A DNA stretch of 41,908 nucleotides from the NCBI RefSeq assembly GCF_902459655.1, contig NZ_CABPSB010000031.1, positions 1 to 41,908 of the forward strand. Direction: 5' to 3'. The position numbers and the translations under genes were made by a program. Under the pieces are notes generated by a model. The model was not told the DNA's origin. It made no database searches and worked only from the letters and a program-made list of their open reading frames with translations. Positions within the stretch are counted from its first letter, which is position 1, and every line of letters begins with the position of its first letter. This document shows, in pieces, positions 16,909 to 25,609 of this stretch. This stretch comes from Pandoraea anhela. GTDB lineage: Bacteria > Pseudomonadota > Gammaproteobacteria > Burkholderiales > Burkholderiaceae.

Positions 16909-17505
16909 ATGAATGTCATGAGCGCAACGACGATCGGCGCCACACCGGCGGCGACGCACGCGCCGCATCAGCGGGGGTGCCGCGTGCACGCGCGCTTTCG
17001 GGCGGATCTTGCGACGGTCCGGCTCCGGCACGCCGTGGGAAGCCATCGCGCGGCCACGTCTGTGCCGCTCCGACGCGAGGGCACACACCGGCCGTTGCCG
17101 ATCCAGTCCGTCGGCCACGTGTGGGCGACCGGCGTGCCGAAGCCTGCCGCCAACTTCGCGTTTTTCCGGGAACCGCTCAGGCAGAACGCGGCGCTGCTCG
17201 GCAAGTGGGGTGCTGCGGCAAGCGCCGGAAGTCGGTCCGAAGCCTGGTCGCATTTCGTCGCCGATGTCGGCGCGCGCTTTTTCAAAGGCAGCCGCAGGCA
17301 ACGGGTCATGGACGCGCTGGTGCTGAGCCTCGACATTCTGCCGGCCCGCCATCGGGCCGATGCGCTGGCATGTCTGCTCAACGATGGCGTCGAAGGGCGG
17401 GCCGCAGTGGAGGAGTTCTGGAAGTATGTCGGGATGGAGCGCATTCCCGAGATCGACAGGCCGCGTGTCGCCGCACTGATTCGTCGGTTCGGGATCGGCG
17501 GCTAG
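16909..17505 (+). CDS. Hypothetical protein, unrecognised
   Basis: A 198-residue protein that I do not recognise. GGAGG six bases before the ATG at 16909 argues that it is translated. The first 60 residues are arginine- and histidine-rich with two cysteines at most and look disordered. The rest is probably mainly helical, with a recurring pattern of short hydrophobic runs (MDALVLSLDILPARHRADALACLL and VEEFWKYVGMERIPEIDRPRVAALIRRF). No signal peptide or membrane segment is seen. It follows the COG4637-like ATPase on the same strand; whether the two act together is unknown. Confidence 0.6.
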   Translation: MNVMSATTIGATPAATHAPHQRGCRVHARFRADLATVRLRHAVGSHRAATSVPLRREGTHRPLPIQSVGHVWATGVPKPAANFAFFREPLRQNAALLGKWGAAASAGSRSEAWSHFVADVGARFFKGSRRQRVMDALVLSLDILPARHRADALACLLNDGVEGRAAVEEFWKYVGMERIPEIDRPRVAALIRRFGIGG

Positions 17506-17546
17506 GCGCCGACCGTTGCGCCTCGGATGCGGCGCGCTCGGGGGCG

Positions 17547-17586
17547 TCATGCATGGTTCATGCATGGGTCATGCATGCCTCATGGG
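17547..17586. repeat. 11-bp tandem repeat, three copies and a partial
   Basis: The unit TCATGCATGGN repeats at 17547-17557, 17558-17568 and 17569-17579, then breaks off. Each unit contains the palindrome ATGCAT. It lies in the 274-base gap between two convergent genes, which holds no gene I can support. Confidence 0.85.
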
Positions 17587-17691
17587 CGCAGGACCGGAAT
17601 CCGGTGCGCAAAGCGCGCCATCGCCACAGGTGGCGCAGCGCGCTGACTTTCCTGCACGGCGCCGTTGCGGGCCCGGCGTCTGTGCAAGCCC

Positions 17692-17745
17692 GCTACCGCC
17701 GCTACCGCCACTGCCGCCACTGCCGCCACTACCGCCGCTACCGCT
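17692..17745. repeat. 9-bp tandem repeat, six copies
   Basis: Six 9-base units of the form (G/A)CT(A/G)CCGCC run from 17692 to 17745. On the minus strand they would encode a Gly-Gly-Ser run in a 63-residue frame, but the frame has no recognisable start signal and no other protein-like content, so I treat it as an intergenic repeat downstream of the dehydrogenase gene. Confidence 0.8.
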
Positions 17746-17779
17746 GCCCACCCCTACCAACCGCCATGAACGCGACCCG

Positions 17780-19252
17780 TCAGTCCAGCCCGCCCTGACA
17801 AACGTACTTGATCGACAGGTAATCGTCGAGGCCGTACTTCGATCCTTCGCGTCCGTAACCGGAGGCCTTCACCCCGCCAAACGGCGCGGCTTCGCTCGAC
17901 ACCGCGCCTTCGTTCATGCCGACGACGCCCGCTTCGAGGCGTCGTGCGACCCGCTCGGCGCGCCGCATGTTCTGCGTGTAGAAGTAGGCCGCCAGCCCGA
18001 ACGGCGTATCGTTGGCGCGCGCAATCGCTTCGTCTTCGGTCTCGAAGCGGAACAGCGGCACCACCGGCCCGAACGTTTCCTCCTGACTCACGAGCATGCT
18101 GTCGGTCACGTCGGCCAGCACCGTCGGGGCGAAATAGTGCGGGCCGAGCGACGGCAACGTCGTGCCGCCGACGAGCGCGCGCGCGCCATGCGTCAGTGCA
18201 TCGTCGACATGCCGTTCGATCTTCTCCACGGCGCGGCGGTTGATCATCGGTCCGATCTGCGCATCGGTGTCGCTCGCGGGGGCGACATGCAGCGCCTCCA
18301 CCCGCTTCGCGAGCAACGCCGCGAAGGATTCGTAGACGCCGGCTTGCACGTACACCCGGTTCGGGCACACGCAGGTCTGCCCACCGTTGCGGAATTTCGA
18401 CGCCATCAGGCCCGCGACGGCCGCGTCCAGATCGGCGTCGTCGAAGACGATGAACGGCGCGTTGCCGCCGAGTTCGAGCGAAAGCTTCTTGAGCGTGCCG
18501 GCCGATTCGCGCGCCAGATGAATGCCGACGGCGGTCGAGCCGGTGAACGTCACTTTGCGTACGCGCTCGTCCGCCAGCCAGTCGGCCACGGCCTCGATGC
18601 CATGCGTGCGCGAGGCGGTGATCATGTTGAGCACGCCCGGCGGCACACCGGCTTCGACGGCCAGCGCCGCGAGGGCGAGTGCGGTCAGCGGCGTGTCCTC
18701 GGCGGGCTTGGCGACGACCGTGCAGCCCACGGCCAGCGCCGGCGCGATCTTGCGCGCGATCATGGCGAGTGGGAAATTCCACGGCGTGATCGCCGCGACG
18801 ACACCGACCGGCTCCTTGACCGCCGTCATGCGCTTACCGGGCTGGGCCTGCGGAATGATGTCGCCATAGACGCGCGTTGCTTCGCCCGCAAACCAATCCA
18901 CGTACGACGCGCCGTAGGCCACCTCACCGCGTCCTTCCGACAGCGGTTTGCCCTGTTCGAGTGAAATCAGCCGCGCGAGATCGTCGGCGTTCGCCAGGAT
19001 CAGCGCGTGCCAGCGCTTGAGCACGTCCGCACGCTCGCGCGGCAGTTTGTCGCGCCACGCGGGCAGCGCGCGGTAGGCGGCTTCGGTCGCGGCGCGGGCG
19101 TCGGCGGCAGTGCTGTCCGCCACATCGACCAGCAGGGCGTCGCTGGCCGGGTTATGCACGGGGTAGCGGCCGGCGTCGCGGGCGTCGGTCCATTCGCCGT
19201 CGATCAGGTTCTGACGGCGCATCAAATCGGGGCGTGAGAGGGCAAGCGACAT
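17780..19252 (-). CDS. NAD(P)-dependent succinate-semialdehyde dehydrogenase type ALDH (GabD-like)
   Basis: A 490-residue aldehyde dehydrogenase. Blocks include LISLEQGKPLSEGRGEVAYGASYVDWFAGEA (typical of GabD/SSADH), VAAITPWNFPLAMIARKIAPAL, the coenzyme loop FTGSTAVG, the general base in LELGGNAPF and the nucleophile Cys in NGGQTCVCPNR. It oxidises succinate semialdehyde or a close omega-acid aldehyde in GabD-type enzymes. The ATG at 19252 follows GGAG at ten bases. It is 49 bases downstream of a class III aminotransferase gene, the classical aminotransferase-dehydrogenase pair for omega-amino acid degradation. DoeC (aspartate-semialdehyde dehydrogenase of ectoine degradation) belongs to the same branch, so substrate is open. 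Confidence 0.9.
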   Translation of the reverse strand: MSLALSRPDLMRRQNLIDGEWTDARDAGRYPVHNPASDALLVDVADSTAADARAATEAAYRALPAWRDKLPRERADVLKRWHALILANADDLARLISLEQGKPLSEGRGEVAYGASYVDWFAGEATRVYGDIIPQAQPGKRMTAVKEPVGVVAAITPWNFPLAMIARKIAPALAVGCTVVAKPAEDTPLTALALAALAVEAGVPPGVLNMITASRTHGIEAVADWLADERVRKVTFTGSTAVGIHLARESAGTLKKLSLELGGNAPFIVFDDADLDAAVAGLMASKFRNGGQTCVCPNRVYVQAGVYESFAALLAKRVEALHVAPASDTDAQIGPMINRRAVEKIERHVDDALTHGARALVGGTTLPSLGPHYFAPTVLADVTDSMLVSQEETFGPVVPLFRFETEDEAIARANDTPFGLAAYFYTQNMRRAERVARRLEAGVVGMNEGAVSSEAAPFGGVKASGYGREGSKYGLDDYLSIKYVCQGGLD

Positions 19253-19301
19253 ACGAGCGGGTCTCCGGGTAGTCAGGTCGTATCGAGGATTCAGTTGCGC
19301 T

Positions 19302-20681
19302 TTAGCTGCGCAGTGCGGCGCGCACGTCGGCGGCTTCGAGCACCTCGTCGAGCGTGGTGCGCACGCGGGCGAACAGCTCGGCAAAGTCCTCCGCCGTAAA
19401 ACACAGCGCCGGTGCGAAGCCGAGGACGTTGTCCGCGAACGCACGGAAGATCACGCCGTTGCGATAGGCCGCCGCCCCAATGCGTTCATGCAGTTTGAGC
19501 GACGGATCGAAGCGTTGACGCGTGGCCTTGTCGGCGACGAGTTCGAGGGCACCGAGCAGTCCGCGATGGCGCGAGTCGCCCACGAGCGGGTGGTCGAGCA
19601 GGGCGTCGAGCCCGCGTGCGAACGTGGGGGCTTGCGCCTGCGCGTTCGCCAGCAGGCCGCCTTCGTTGTAGAGCTTCAGGCAGGCGAGCCCGATGGCGGC
19701 GCTCACCGGGTGCGCCGAATACGTCTGGCCATGGCCGACGGGCGAGCCTTGCGCGGCATCGGCAATGGCCTGATAGATGGCGTCCGACATCAGCACGGCG
19801 CCCATTGGCGCGTAACCGGCCGTCAGCCCCTTGGCGAGCGTCATCAGATCGGGGCAGACGTCTTCCGCTTCGCACGCGAACATGGGACCGGTGCGGCCGA
19901 AGCCGGTAATGACTTCGTCCGCAACGAACAGGATGTCAAGTCGCCTGCATGCCTCGCGCATGGCGCGCAGCCAGCCGTTGGGCGGCACGATCACGCCGCC
20001 CGACCCCTGGACGGGTTCGCAGAAGAACGCTGCGACATGCTCGGCGCCGAGTTCGCCGACCTTCGCTTCGAGCGCGGCCACCGAGGCGGCGATGATCGCC
20101 TGCGGATCGTTCGGCGTGGCGCTGCGATATGGGTAGGGCGACGGGATGTGATGCTGCGTCGGCAACGGCAGGTCGAAGTTACGGTGAAAAGCGGGCAATG
20201 CCGTGAGGCCTGCACCGGTCGACGACGACCCGTGATAGCCGCGATCCAGCGCAATGAAATGCTTCTTGCCGGGCTTGCCGATGGCGTTGTAGTAATGCGT
20301 GATGAAACGCACGGCGGCATCGACGGCGTCCGATCCGCCGAGCGTGAAGTAGACGTGCTGCAACGAGGGCGGTGTGAGCGCCACGAGTTTTTGCGCCAGC
20401 GTAATGGCCGGCGCCGAAGCGAAGCCGAAGTAGCCGGTGGCGTACGGCAGGCGGTTTAACTGTTCCGTCGCTGCCTGGACGATGGAGGCCTGCCCGTAGC
20501 CGGTGTTCACGCACCAGAGCCCCGCGAAGCCGTCGAGCAGGGCGTTGCCTTCGGCATCGTGCAGCCACGCGCCATTGCCGCTGGTGAGCACCTTCGCGCC
20601 CTGCGCCTCGTGCGCGCGGTAATTGGCGACAGGATGGATCAGAAACTGGCGATCGGCCTCGATCAGCGATTCGATGGACAT
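19302..20681 (-). CDS. Class III PLP aminotransferase (SpuC/DoeD-like)
   Basis: A 459-residue aminotransferase of the omega-amino-acid/polyamine group. DGFAGLWCVNTGYGQ, LGGSDAVDAAVRF, ALDRGYHGSSSTGAGLTALP, Asp255 in LFVADEVITGFGRTG and the PLP lysine Lys284 in TLAKGLTAGYAPMGAV are all present. Family members transfer amino groups from putrescine, GABA, diaminobutyrate or beta-alanine to pyruvate or 2-oxoglutarate. The ATG at 20681 has GAGG eight bases upstream. It precedes the GabD-like gene by 49 bases and follows a second aminotransferase gene after a 189-base gap in which I see no gene. The two aminotransferases differ enough (RRL-CR versus KIKIVWYYNN regions) to suggest different substrates. 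Confidence 0.88.
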   Translation of the reverse strand: MSIESLIEADRQFLIHPVANYRAHEAQGAKVLTSGNGAWLHDAEGNALLDGFAGLWCVNTGYGQASIVQAATEQLNRLPYATGYFGFASAPAITLAQKLVALTPPSLQHVYFTLGGSDAVDAAVRFITHYYNAIGKPGKKHFIALDRGYHGSSSTGAGLTALPAFHRNFDLPLPTQHHIPSPYPYRSATPNDPQAIIAASVAALEAKVGELGAEHVAAFFCEPVQGSGGVIVPPNGWLRAMREACRRLDILFVADEVITGFGRTGPMFACEAEDVCPDLMTLAKGLTAGYAPMGAVLMSDAIYQAIADAAQGSPVGHGQTYSAHPVSAAIGLACLKLYNEGGLLANAQAQAPTFARGLDALLDHPLVGDSRHRGLLGALELVADKATRQRFDPSLKLHERIGAAAYRNGVIFRAFADNVLGFAPALCFTAEDFAELFARVRTTLDEVLEAADVRAALRS

Positions 20682-20870
20682 GCGCGGTACCTCGGACGGT
20701 AGGGGAATAGAGGGGGCAGCCCGCGACATTGTTTGTCCGGGCCACCGAGTCATCCCATTAAAGCCGTGCCGGCGCGCGCGGTCATCCTACGAAACGATGG
20801 AGAGAACGGGGGCAATCTGCTGTTTCCTGTGGGGGGCGTCGCCCGTGCCTGGTCTTAACTCACCGCGGCG

Positions 20871-22256
20871 TCAGCGCAGGACCTGAGTGGCGACGTCGTC
20901 CACCGCCGCTCGCGCGATGCTCACCATTTCGTCGACATCCGCGCGCGTGGCGATCAGCGGCGGCGCGAAGCCGAGAATGTCGCCGTGGGGCATCGCGCGC
21001 GCAATCATGCCGCGCGCGAGCGCTGCGGCAGACACCCGCGGGCCGACCTTCATGGTGGCGTCGAACGGCTTGCGCGCCGCGCCGTCGGCCATGAACTCCA
21101 CAGCGGCCAGCATGCCCACGTTGCGCACCTCTCCCACGAGCGGATGCGTGTCGAACGCCGCATGGAGCCTTTCGCCGAAGTACTTGCCCACGTCTGCCGC
21201 GTTCTGCGTCAGATTCTCGCGTTCGAGAATGTCGAGATTGGCGAGCGCGGCGGCGGCGCAGATCGGATGCCCGGAATACGTCCAGCCATGTCCCATCGGA
21301 CCGTTTTCGCGTGCGCCGCGCTCGATCACGTCCCAGACCCGCTCACCGACGATCACGCCTGAGAGCGGCGCATACGCGCTCGTGAGGCCCTTGGCGATGG
21401 TGATGAGGTCGGGCGTCATGCCGTAGTGTTGCGAGCCCATGGGCGAACCGAGGCGTCCGAAGCCGCAGACCACTTCGTCCGCGATCAGCAGAATGTCGTG
21501 GCGGCGCAGCACGGCCTGAATGGCGTCCCAGTAGCCGGCAGGCGGCGCAATGATGCCGCCGGTGCCCATCACCGGCTCCCCGATGAACGCGGCGATCGTG
21601 TCCGCGCCTTCACGTGCGATGAGCTTTTCCAGTGCCTCCACGCAATGGGCGACGAACGCCTGCTCGCTCATGCCTGCAGGCGCCTGGCGATACCAATGCG
21701 GGCACACGGTGTGGTGCACACGCTCGACAGGCAGGTCGAAGTGCTGATGGAAGCTCGGCAGGCCGGTCAGGCTGCCGGTCACGATGCCCGAGCCGTGGTA
21801 GCCGCGATCGCGCGATATGATCTTCTTCTTTTGCGGACGGCCGAGCACGTTGTTGTAGTACCAGACGATCTTGATCTGCGTTTCGTTGGCATCCGAGCCG
21901 GACAATCCGTAGTAGACCTTCTTCATGCCGGCGGGCGACCAGTCGATGATGCGCTTCGACAGCTCGATGATGGCGTCCGTCGAGTGGCCGACATAGGTGT
22001 GATAGTAGGCGAGCGACGACGCCTGCCTGTGGATGGCGTCGGCCACCTCCGTGCGGCCGTAGCCGATGTTCACGCAGTAGAGGCCGGCGAAGGCGTCGAG
22101 ATAGCGGCGTCCCTCGTGGTCTTCGATGTGCATGCCTTGCGCGGCGCGGATGATCTTGCCCGGCAGCGTGCCGCTTGCGTGATCGGCGGCGTGCGTCGAG
22201 GGGTGCATGAAGTGCGCGCGATCCTGCGCAAGCAGTTGTTCGGTCGAGGCGGTCAT
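20871..22256 (-). CDS. Class III PLP aminotransferase (SpuC/DoeD-like), second copy
   Basis: A 461-residue aminotransferase with DAFAGLYCVNIGYGR, GLSGSDANETQIKIVWYYNNVLG, SRDRGYHGSGIVTGSLTGLP, Asp260 in LLIADEVVCGFGRLG and the PLP lysine Lys289 in TIAKGLTSAYAPLSGV. These blocks are those of putrescine/cadaverine:pyruvate aminotransferase SpuC and of DoeD. AGGAG lies seven bases before the ATG at 22256. The upstream aldehyde dehydrogenase gene ends 96 bases away, across a heptamer repeat. With the neighbouring dehydrogenase it makes a second aminotransferase-dehydrogenase pair, so the cluster could convert a diamine in two rounds (amine to aldehyde to acid, twice). Confidence 0.9.
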   Translation of the reverse strand: MTASTEQLLAQDRAHFMHPSTHAADHASGTLPGKIIRAAQGMHIEDHEGRRYLDAFAGLYCVNIGYGRTEVADAIHRQASSLAYYHTYVGHSTDAIIELSKRIIDWSPAGMKKVYYGLSGSDANETQIKIVWYYNNVLGRPQKKKIISRDRGYHGSGIVTGSLTGLPSFHQHFDLPVERVHHTVCPHWYRQAPAGMSEQAFVAHCVEALEKLIAREGADTIAAFIGEPVMGTGGIIAPPAGYWDAIQAVLRRHDILLIADEVVCGFGRLGSPMGSQHYGMTPDLITIAKGLTSAYAPLSGVIVGERVWDVIERGARENGPMGHGWTYSGHPICAAAALANLDILERENLTQNAADVGKYFGERLHAAFDTHPLVGEVRNVGMLAAVEFMADGAARKPFDATMKVGPRVSAAALARGMIARAMPHGDILGFAPPLIATRADVDEMVSIARAAVDDVATQVLR

Positions 22257-22292
22257 GAGGCGTCTCCTGGAGGTCGGTGATAGGGAGCGAAA

Positions 22293-22341
22293 TGCGTAAT
22301 ACCTGATGCGTAATGGGTAGTGGGTAGTGGGTAGTGGGTAA
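22293..22341. repeat. Heptamer tandem repeat, seven units
   Basis: Seven consecutive 7-base units, five or six of them of the form TG(C/G)GTA(A/G), run from 22293 to 22341. Three in the middle are identical (TGGGTAG). They lie in the 96-base gap between an aldehyde dehydrogenase gene and the aminotransferase gene behind it, so a transcript of both genes would include them. Confidence 0.9.
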
Positions 22342-22352
22342 TGCCGGGGCAA

Positions 22353-23828
22353 TCAGCCGTGATGGACCGGAATGCCGAGATTGCCGAGGCAGAAGTACTT
22401 GGTTTCGGTGAAGGGCTCGAAGCCGTCGATGCTGCCTTCACGGCCGAGGCCCGAGGCTTTCATGCCGCCGAACGGCACCGGTGCGCCGGTGAACTTCACG
22501 CCGTTGACGCTGACCATCGCGAAATCGAGCCGGCGGATCAGCGTGAAGATGTCGTCCAGGCGTCGTCCGCACACATAGGCGGCGAGGCCGTACTCGGTGT
22601 CGTTGGCGCGGGCGACGACCTCGTCGAGCGAGTCGAAGGCGCACACGGCGGAGATCGGGCCGAAGTTCTCTTCGTCGTAGATGCGCATGCCGGGGGCGGC
22701 GTCGGCCACGACGGTCGGGCGATAGAACCAGCCGCCCAGCGGATGGGGCTCGCCACCGACGGTGATCTGCGCGCCCTGACGACGGGCGTCTTCCACGCGT
22801 GCGGCTGTGGCGTCGAACGCCGCCTGATGCATGAGCGGTCCCACATCGACGTCGCCGGACAGCGCCGGCCCGACACGCAACCGGGCAACGGCCTGCGTGT
22901 AGCGGTCGACGAACGCGCCGTAGCGCTCTCGCGCCACGAAGATGCGGTTCGCGGCGCAGCAATCCTGTCCGGACGTCTGGAACTTCGCGGCGACCGCGAT
23001 GCGCACGGCCTCGTCGAGATCCACGTCGCCGAGCACGATGAACGGTGCGTTGCCGCCGAGTTCCAGCGCGAGTTTCTTCACCCCGCCGGCGGCCGCGGCC
23101 TGCGCGACCAGTTGACCGACGCGCGTCGACCCCGTGAAGCTCACGGCGCGCACGCGCGCGTCGCCCACGAACGTTCGCATGGCCATGTCCGGCTCGCCCA
23201 GCACGACATTGAACACACCGGGCGGCAAGCCCGCTTCGTCTGCCAGTTGGGCGAGCGCAAGGGCACTGAACGGTGTCTCGTGCGCAGGCTTCACGACGAC
23301 CGGACATCCGGCGGCGAGCGCGGCAGCCGCCTTGCGGGTAATCATCGCAAAGGGGAAGTTCCAGGGGGTGATGAGCGCGGCGACGCCGACTGGCTCGCGC
23401 ACCGTGCCCAGTTGCGCGCCGTCGATATGCGATGTGATGCTGCGCCCGTCGAGGCGCCGGCCTTCATGGGCATACCACTCGATGAACGATGCCCCATAGC
23501 CGATCTCGCCACGTGCCTCGTGCAACGGCTTGCCCTGCTCACGTGCGAGCAGGACGGCGAGGTCTTCGGCGTGCTGCCGGATCAGCCCATGCCAGCGCAG
23601 CAGCGCGGCGGCGCGCGTGTTGGCAGGCGTCCAGCGCCATGTCGTGAAGGCGCGTTCGGCGGCGTCGATGGCGCTGCGGATCTGCTCGCGGGTGAGCATC
23701 GGCACGCGGCCAAGCGTCGACTGATCGGCGGGATCGACGACGGCGATGGACGCAGCATCGTCGCTGTGGGTCCAGCGTCCGTCGAGGTAGCACAGCGATT
23801 TGAACAGTACCGGATGGTCGAGCAACAT
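22353..23828 (-). CDS. NAD(P)-dependent succinate-semialdehyde dehydrogenase type ALDH (GabD-like), second copy
   Basis: A 491-residue aldehyde dehydrogenase with LLAREQGKPLHEARGEIGYGASFIEWYA, ALITPWNFPFAMITRKAAAAL, FTGSTRVG, LELGGNAPF and the nucleophile Cys in SGQDCCAANR. The pattern is that of GabD and DoeC enzymes. The start at 23828 (MLLDHPVLF) is supported by AGGAG seven bases upstream; an ATG at 23861 has no such site. It is the first gene of an aldehyde dehydrogenase-aminotransferase-aminotransferase-dehydrogenase run and is separated by 143 bases from the Lrp/AsnC regulator gene on the same strand. Confidence 0.9.
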   Translation of the reverse strand: MLLDHPVLFKSLCYLDGRWTHSDDAASIAVVDPADQSTLGRVPMLTREQIRSAIDAAERAFTTWRWTPANTRAAALLRWHGLIRQHAEDLAVLLAREQGKPLHEARGEIGYGASFIEWYAHEGRRLDGRSITSHIDGAQLGTVREPVGVAALITPWNFPFAMITRKAAAALAAGCPVVVKPAHETPFSALALAQLADEAGLPPGVFNVVLGEPDMAMRTFVGDARVRAVSFTGSTRVGQLVAQAAAAGGVKKLALELGGNAPFIVLGDVDLDEAVRIAVAAKFQTSGQDCCAANRIFVARERYGAFVDRYTQAVARLRVGPALSGDVDVGPLMHQAAFDATAARVEDARRQGAQITVGGEPHPLGGWFYRPTVVADAAPGMRIYDEENFGPISAVCAFDSLDEVVARANDTEYGLAAYVCGRRLDDIFTLIRRLDFAMVSVNGVKFTGAPVPFGGMKASGLGREGSIDGFEPFTETKYFCLGNLGIPVHHG

Positions 23829-23971
23829 CGGCAATCTCCTGACATGGCGTTCGTTCGTCATGTGGAGATTGTCGGGGGCATCGCGCCGATGCTTTTTCCG
23901 TTCGGCTGAGGCGGACGTCGCTTTTCTTCTGATTTACCGGGACGCGACCGAAAGAAACTGCCGGACGGCGT

Positions 23972-24451
23972 TCAGTCCGTGTCGACCCAGGCGGGCATGG
24001 TGTCCGTCAGGTCTTTGACGACCTTGGTGACGACATAGGTGAAATAGCGCTCGATGCCGTAGTCGGCCATGAGCAGGTCGTCGATGAAACGCTGGTAGTG
24101 GTCGATGTCGCGCGCCATTACGTGCACGATGTAGTCGACGCCGCCGCCGGTAGCGTGGCATTGCACGACTTCCTGCGCGTCTCGCAATCGCGCCTCGAAG
24201 CGGTTCATGTCGTGGGCGGTGTGACGCGCGAGAGTGATCTCCACGATGATGCGGCTGACCTGCACCACGCCGCTCCAGTCGACGTCGGCGCGATAGCCGC
24301 GAATGACGCCCGCGGCTTCCAGACGTTGCACGCGCTCCCAGGTAGGCGAGACGGACAAATGGATGCACTCCGCCAGACGGGACTTCGTGATGCGGCCTTC
24401 GCGCGCCAGCACACGAAGGATTGCGATGTCGAAACGGTCGAGTTTCACCAT
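23972..24451 (-). CDS. Lrp/AsnC-family transcriptional regulator (DoeX-like)
   Basis: A 159-residue regulator of standard length. Residues 1-60 form the AsnC helix-turn-helix (DRFDIAILRVLAREGRITKSRLAECIHLSVSPTWERVQRLEAAGVIRGY) and residues 65-150 the RAM/AsnC ligand-binding domain (VQCHATGGGVDYIVHVMARDIDHYQRFI). Members bind amino acids or related amines and form octamers. The SPTW form of the recognition helix and its place between a DoeB-like deacylase and GabD/SpuC-like genes recall DoeX, the regulator of ectoine degradation genes. No clear Shine-Dalgarno is seen before the ATG. Likely target: the dehydrogenase/aminotransferase run downstream, and itself. Confidence 0.88.
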   Translation of the reverse strand: MVKLDRFDIAILRVLAREGRITKSRLAECIHLSVSPTWERVQRLEAAGVIRGYRADVDWSGVVQVSRIIVEITLARHTAHDMNRFEARLRDAQEVVQCHATGGGVDYIVHVMARDIDHYQRFIDDLLMADYGIERYFTYVVTKVVKDLTDTMPAWVDTD

Positions 24452-24470
24452 GGACGGAACGCTTGAGTAA

Positions 24471-24495
24471 GGGGCGCAAGGGGCGCAAGGGGCGC
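24471..24495. repeat. 9-bp tandem repeat, 2.8 copies
   Basis: GGGGCGCAA occurs at 24471-24479 and 24480-24488, followed by GGGGCGC. It lies 20 bases before the Lrp/AsnC start codon on the minus strand, in its 106-base leader gap. Confidence 0.85.
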
Positions 24496-24557
24496 GCGGC
24501 AGCCGCGAGTGCGTCCCCGAGGGCGACAGCGCTTGCCGCGCTCTCGTCGTAGGGCGC

Positions 24558-25607
24558 TCAAGCGTTCGGCAGAACGTCCGCCAGTACGAAGAGCGTGTCG
24601 CCGATGCCTACGCGGCCCGGAAAGTGTCGGCCGATCAGCATACCATCGCGCTTCGCACGATACTCGACCGGGGGTGTCCCCGTGCGGGTGATGTCGTGAA
24701 TGCGTGCCACGACATCGCAGCGTTTCACCGTCGCGCCGAGGTCGTAGCGCATTTCCAGCAGCCCGTCGTGCTCGCTCGTCACGTAGCAGTCGTCGCCGGG
24801 CATGGCGAGTTGCACGGCCGTGTGTTCGGCGTCGGCCTGCGCTGCGTCTCGCCATGCGACGTCCGCCGGCACGATGCCCGCGTGCACCAACACGCCATAG
24901 ACGCCGCGATGTGCGATGGCGACATGACGTGCGCTCGCCGTCCCGCCGCCGCCGAGTTCCGTCGTCACGAACACCTTGCCCTGGGCTTCCGCCGCGTTGT
25001 CGTAGAGGCCGTGCGAATCGGGATCGCGCATGCGAAGCGCATAGGGCGCACCGAACGCCTGCATGGCGGCCTCACATCGGGTTTGCTGCGCCGCGTCGTC
25101 GAGTTCGTGGATCGCGGCAAACGGCACGAAGTCGAGTGTTCGGCCACCGGAGTGAATATCGAGCACGATGTCCGCCATCGGCAGCAGACAGCGCGAGAAG
25201 TAATCGGCGATGCGCTCGGTGACGGTGCCGTCGGGGCGTCCCGGGAAGGCGCGGTTGAGGTTGCCGCCGTCCAGCGCCGACGTGCGCTTTCCCGCCTGCA
25301 CGGCAGGGGCATTCATGAACGGGACGATGATGACGGCGCCGCTCACATCACGCGTCTTCAGCGTATTCGCCAGTCGCGACAGTACGATAGGGCCTTCGTA
25401 CTCGTCGCCGTGATTGCCGCCGGTGAGCAGGGCGACAGGGCCTTCCCCGCGACGAATCACGGTGATCGGCACCATCACCGCGCCCCATGCGCTCGTGTCG
25501 TGCGAGTGCGGGACTTTCAGGAAGCCGTGCTGAACGCCGTCGCGATGAAAATCGACCGTCGGGTAGACGCGCGGCGGGCGTGTGTGCGTGGCGTGATCGC
25601 GATGCAT
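24558..25607 (-). CDS. Succinylglutamate desuccinylase/aspartoacylase-family deacylase (DoeB-like)
   Basis: A 349-residue zinc-dependent deacylase of the AstE/AspA superfamily. Zinc ligands are visible as His66 and Glu69 in GGNHGDEYEGP and His152 in DIHSGG; NLNRAFPG is the substrate-binding loop. The layout and blocks match DoeB, which removes acetate from N-acetyl-2,4-diaminobutyrate during ectoine breakdown. The start at 25607 is two bases after the stop of the 2-hydroxyacid dehydrogenase gene, with a G-rich site nine bases upstream, so translation is probably coupled. No ectoine hydrolase (DoeA) gene is in the window, so an acylated diamine or polyamine substrate other than acetyl-diaminobutyrate is possible. 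Confidence 0.83.
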   Translation of the reverse strand: MHRDHATHTRPPRVYPTVDFHRDGVQHGFLKVPHSHDTSAWGAVMVPITVIRRGEGPVALLTGGNHGDEYEGPIVLSRLANTLKTRDVSGAVIIVPFMNAPAVQAGKRTSALDGGNLNRAFPGRPDGTVTERIADYFSRCLLPMADIVLDIHSGGRTLDFVPFAAIHELDDAAQQTRCEAAMQAFGAPYALRMRDPDSHGLYDNAAEAQGKVFVTTELGGGGTASARHVAIAHRGVYGVLVHAGIVPADVAWRDAAQADAEHTAVQLAMPGDDCYVTSEHDGLLEMRYDLGATVKRCDVVARIHDITRTGTPPVEYRAKRDGMLIGRHFPGRVGIGDTLFVLADVLPNA

Positions 25608-25609
25608 GT

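Noticed and set aside
17569-17760. Small minus-strand frame with a Gly-Gly-Ser run
   Set aside because: Product of a 9-bp tandem repeat in a gap; no ribosome binding site or other protein-like sequence.
22341-23909. 522-codon plus-strand open frame opposite the aldehyde dehydrogenase
   Set aside because: Shadow of a complete GabD-like gene; no motif seen.
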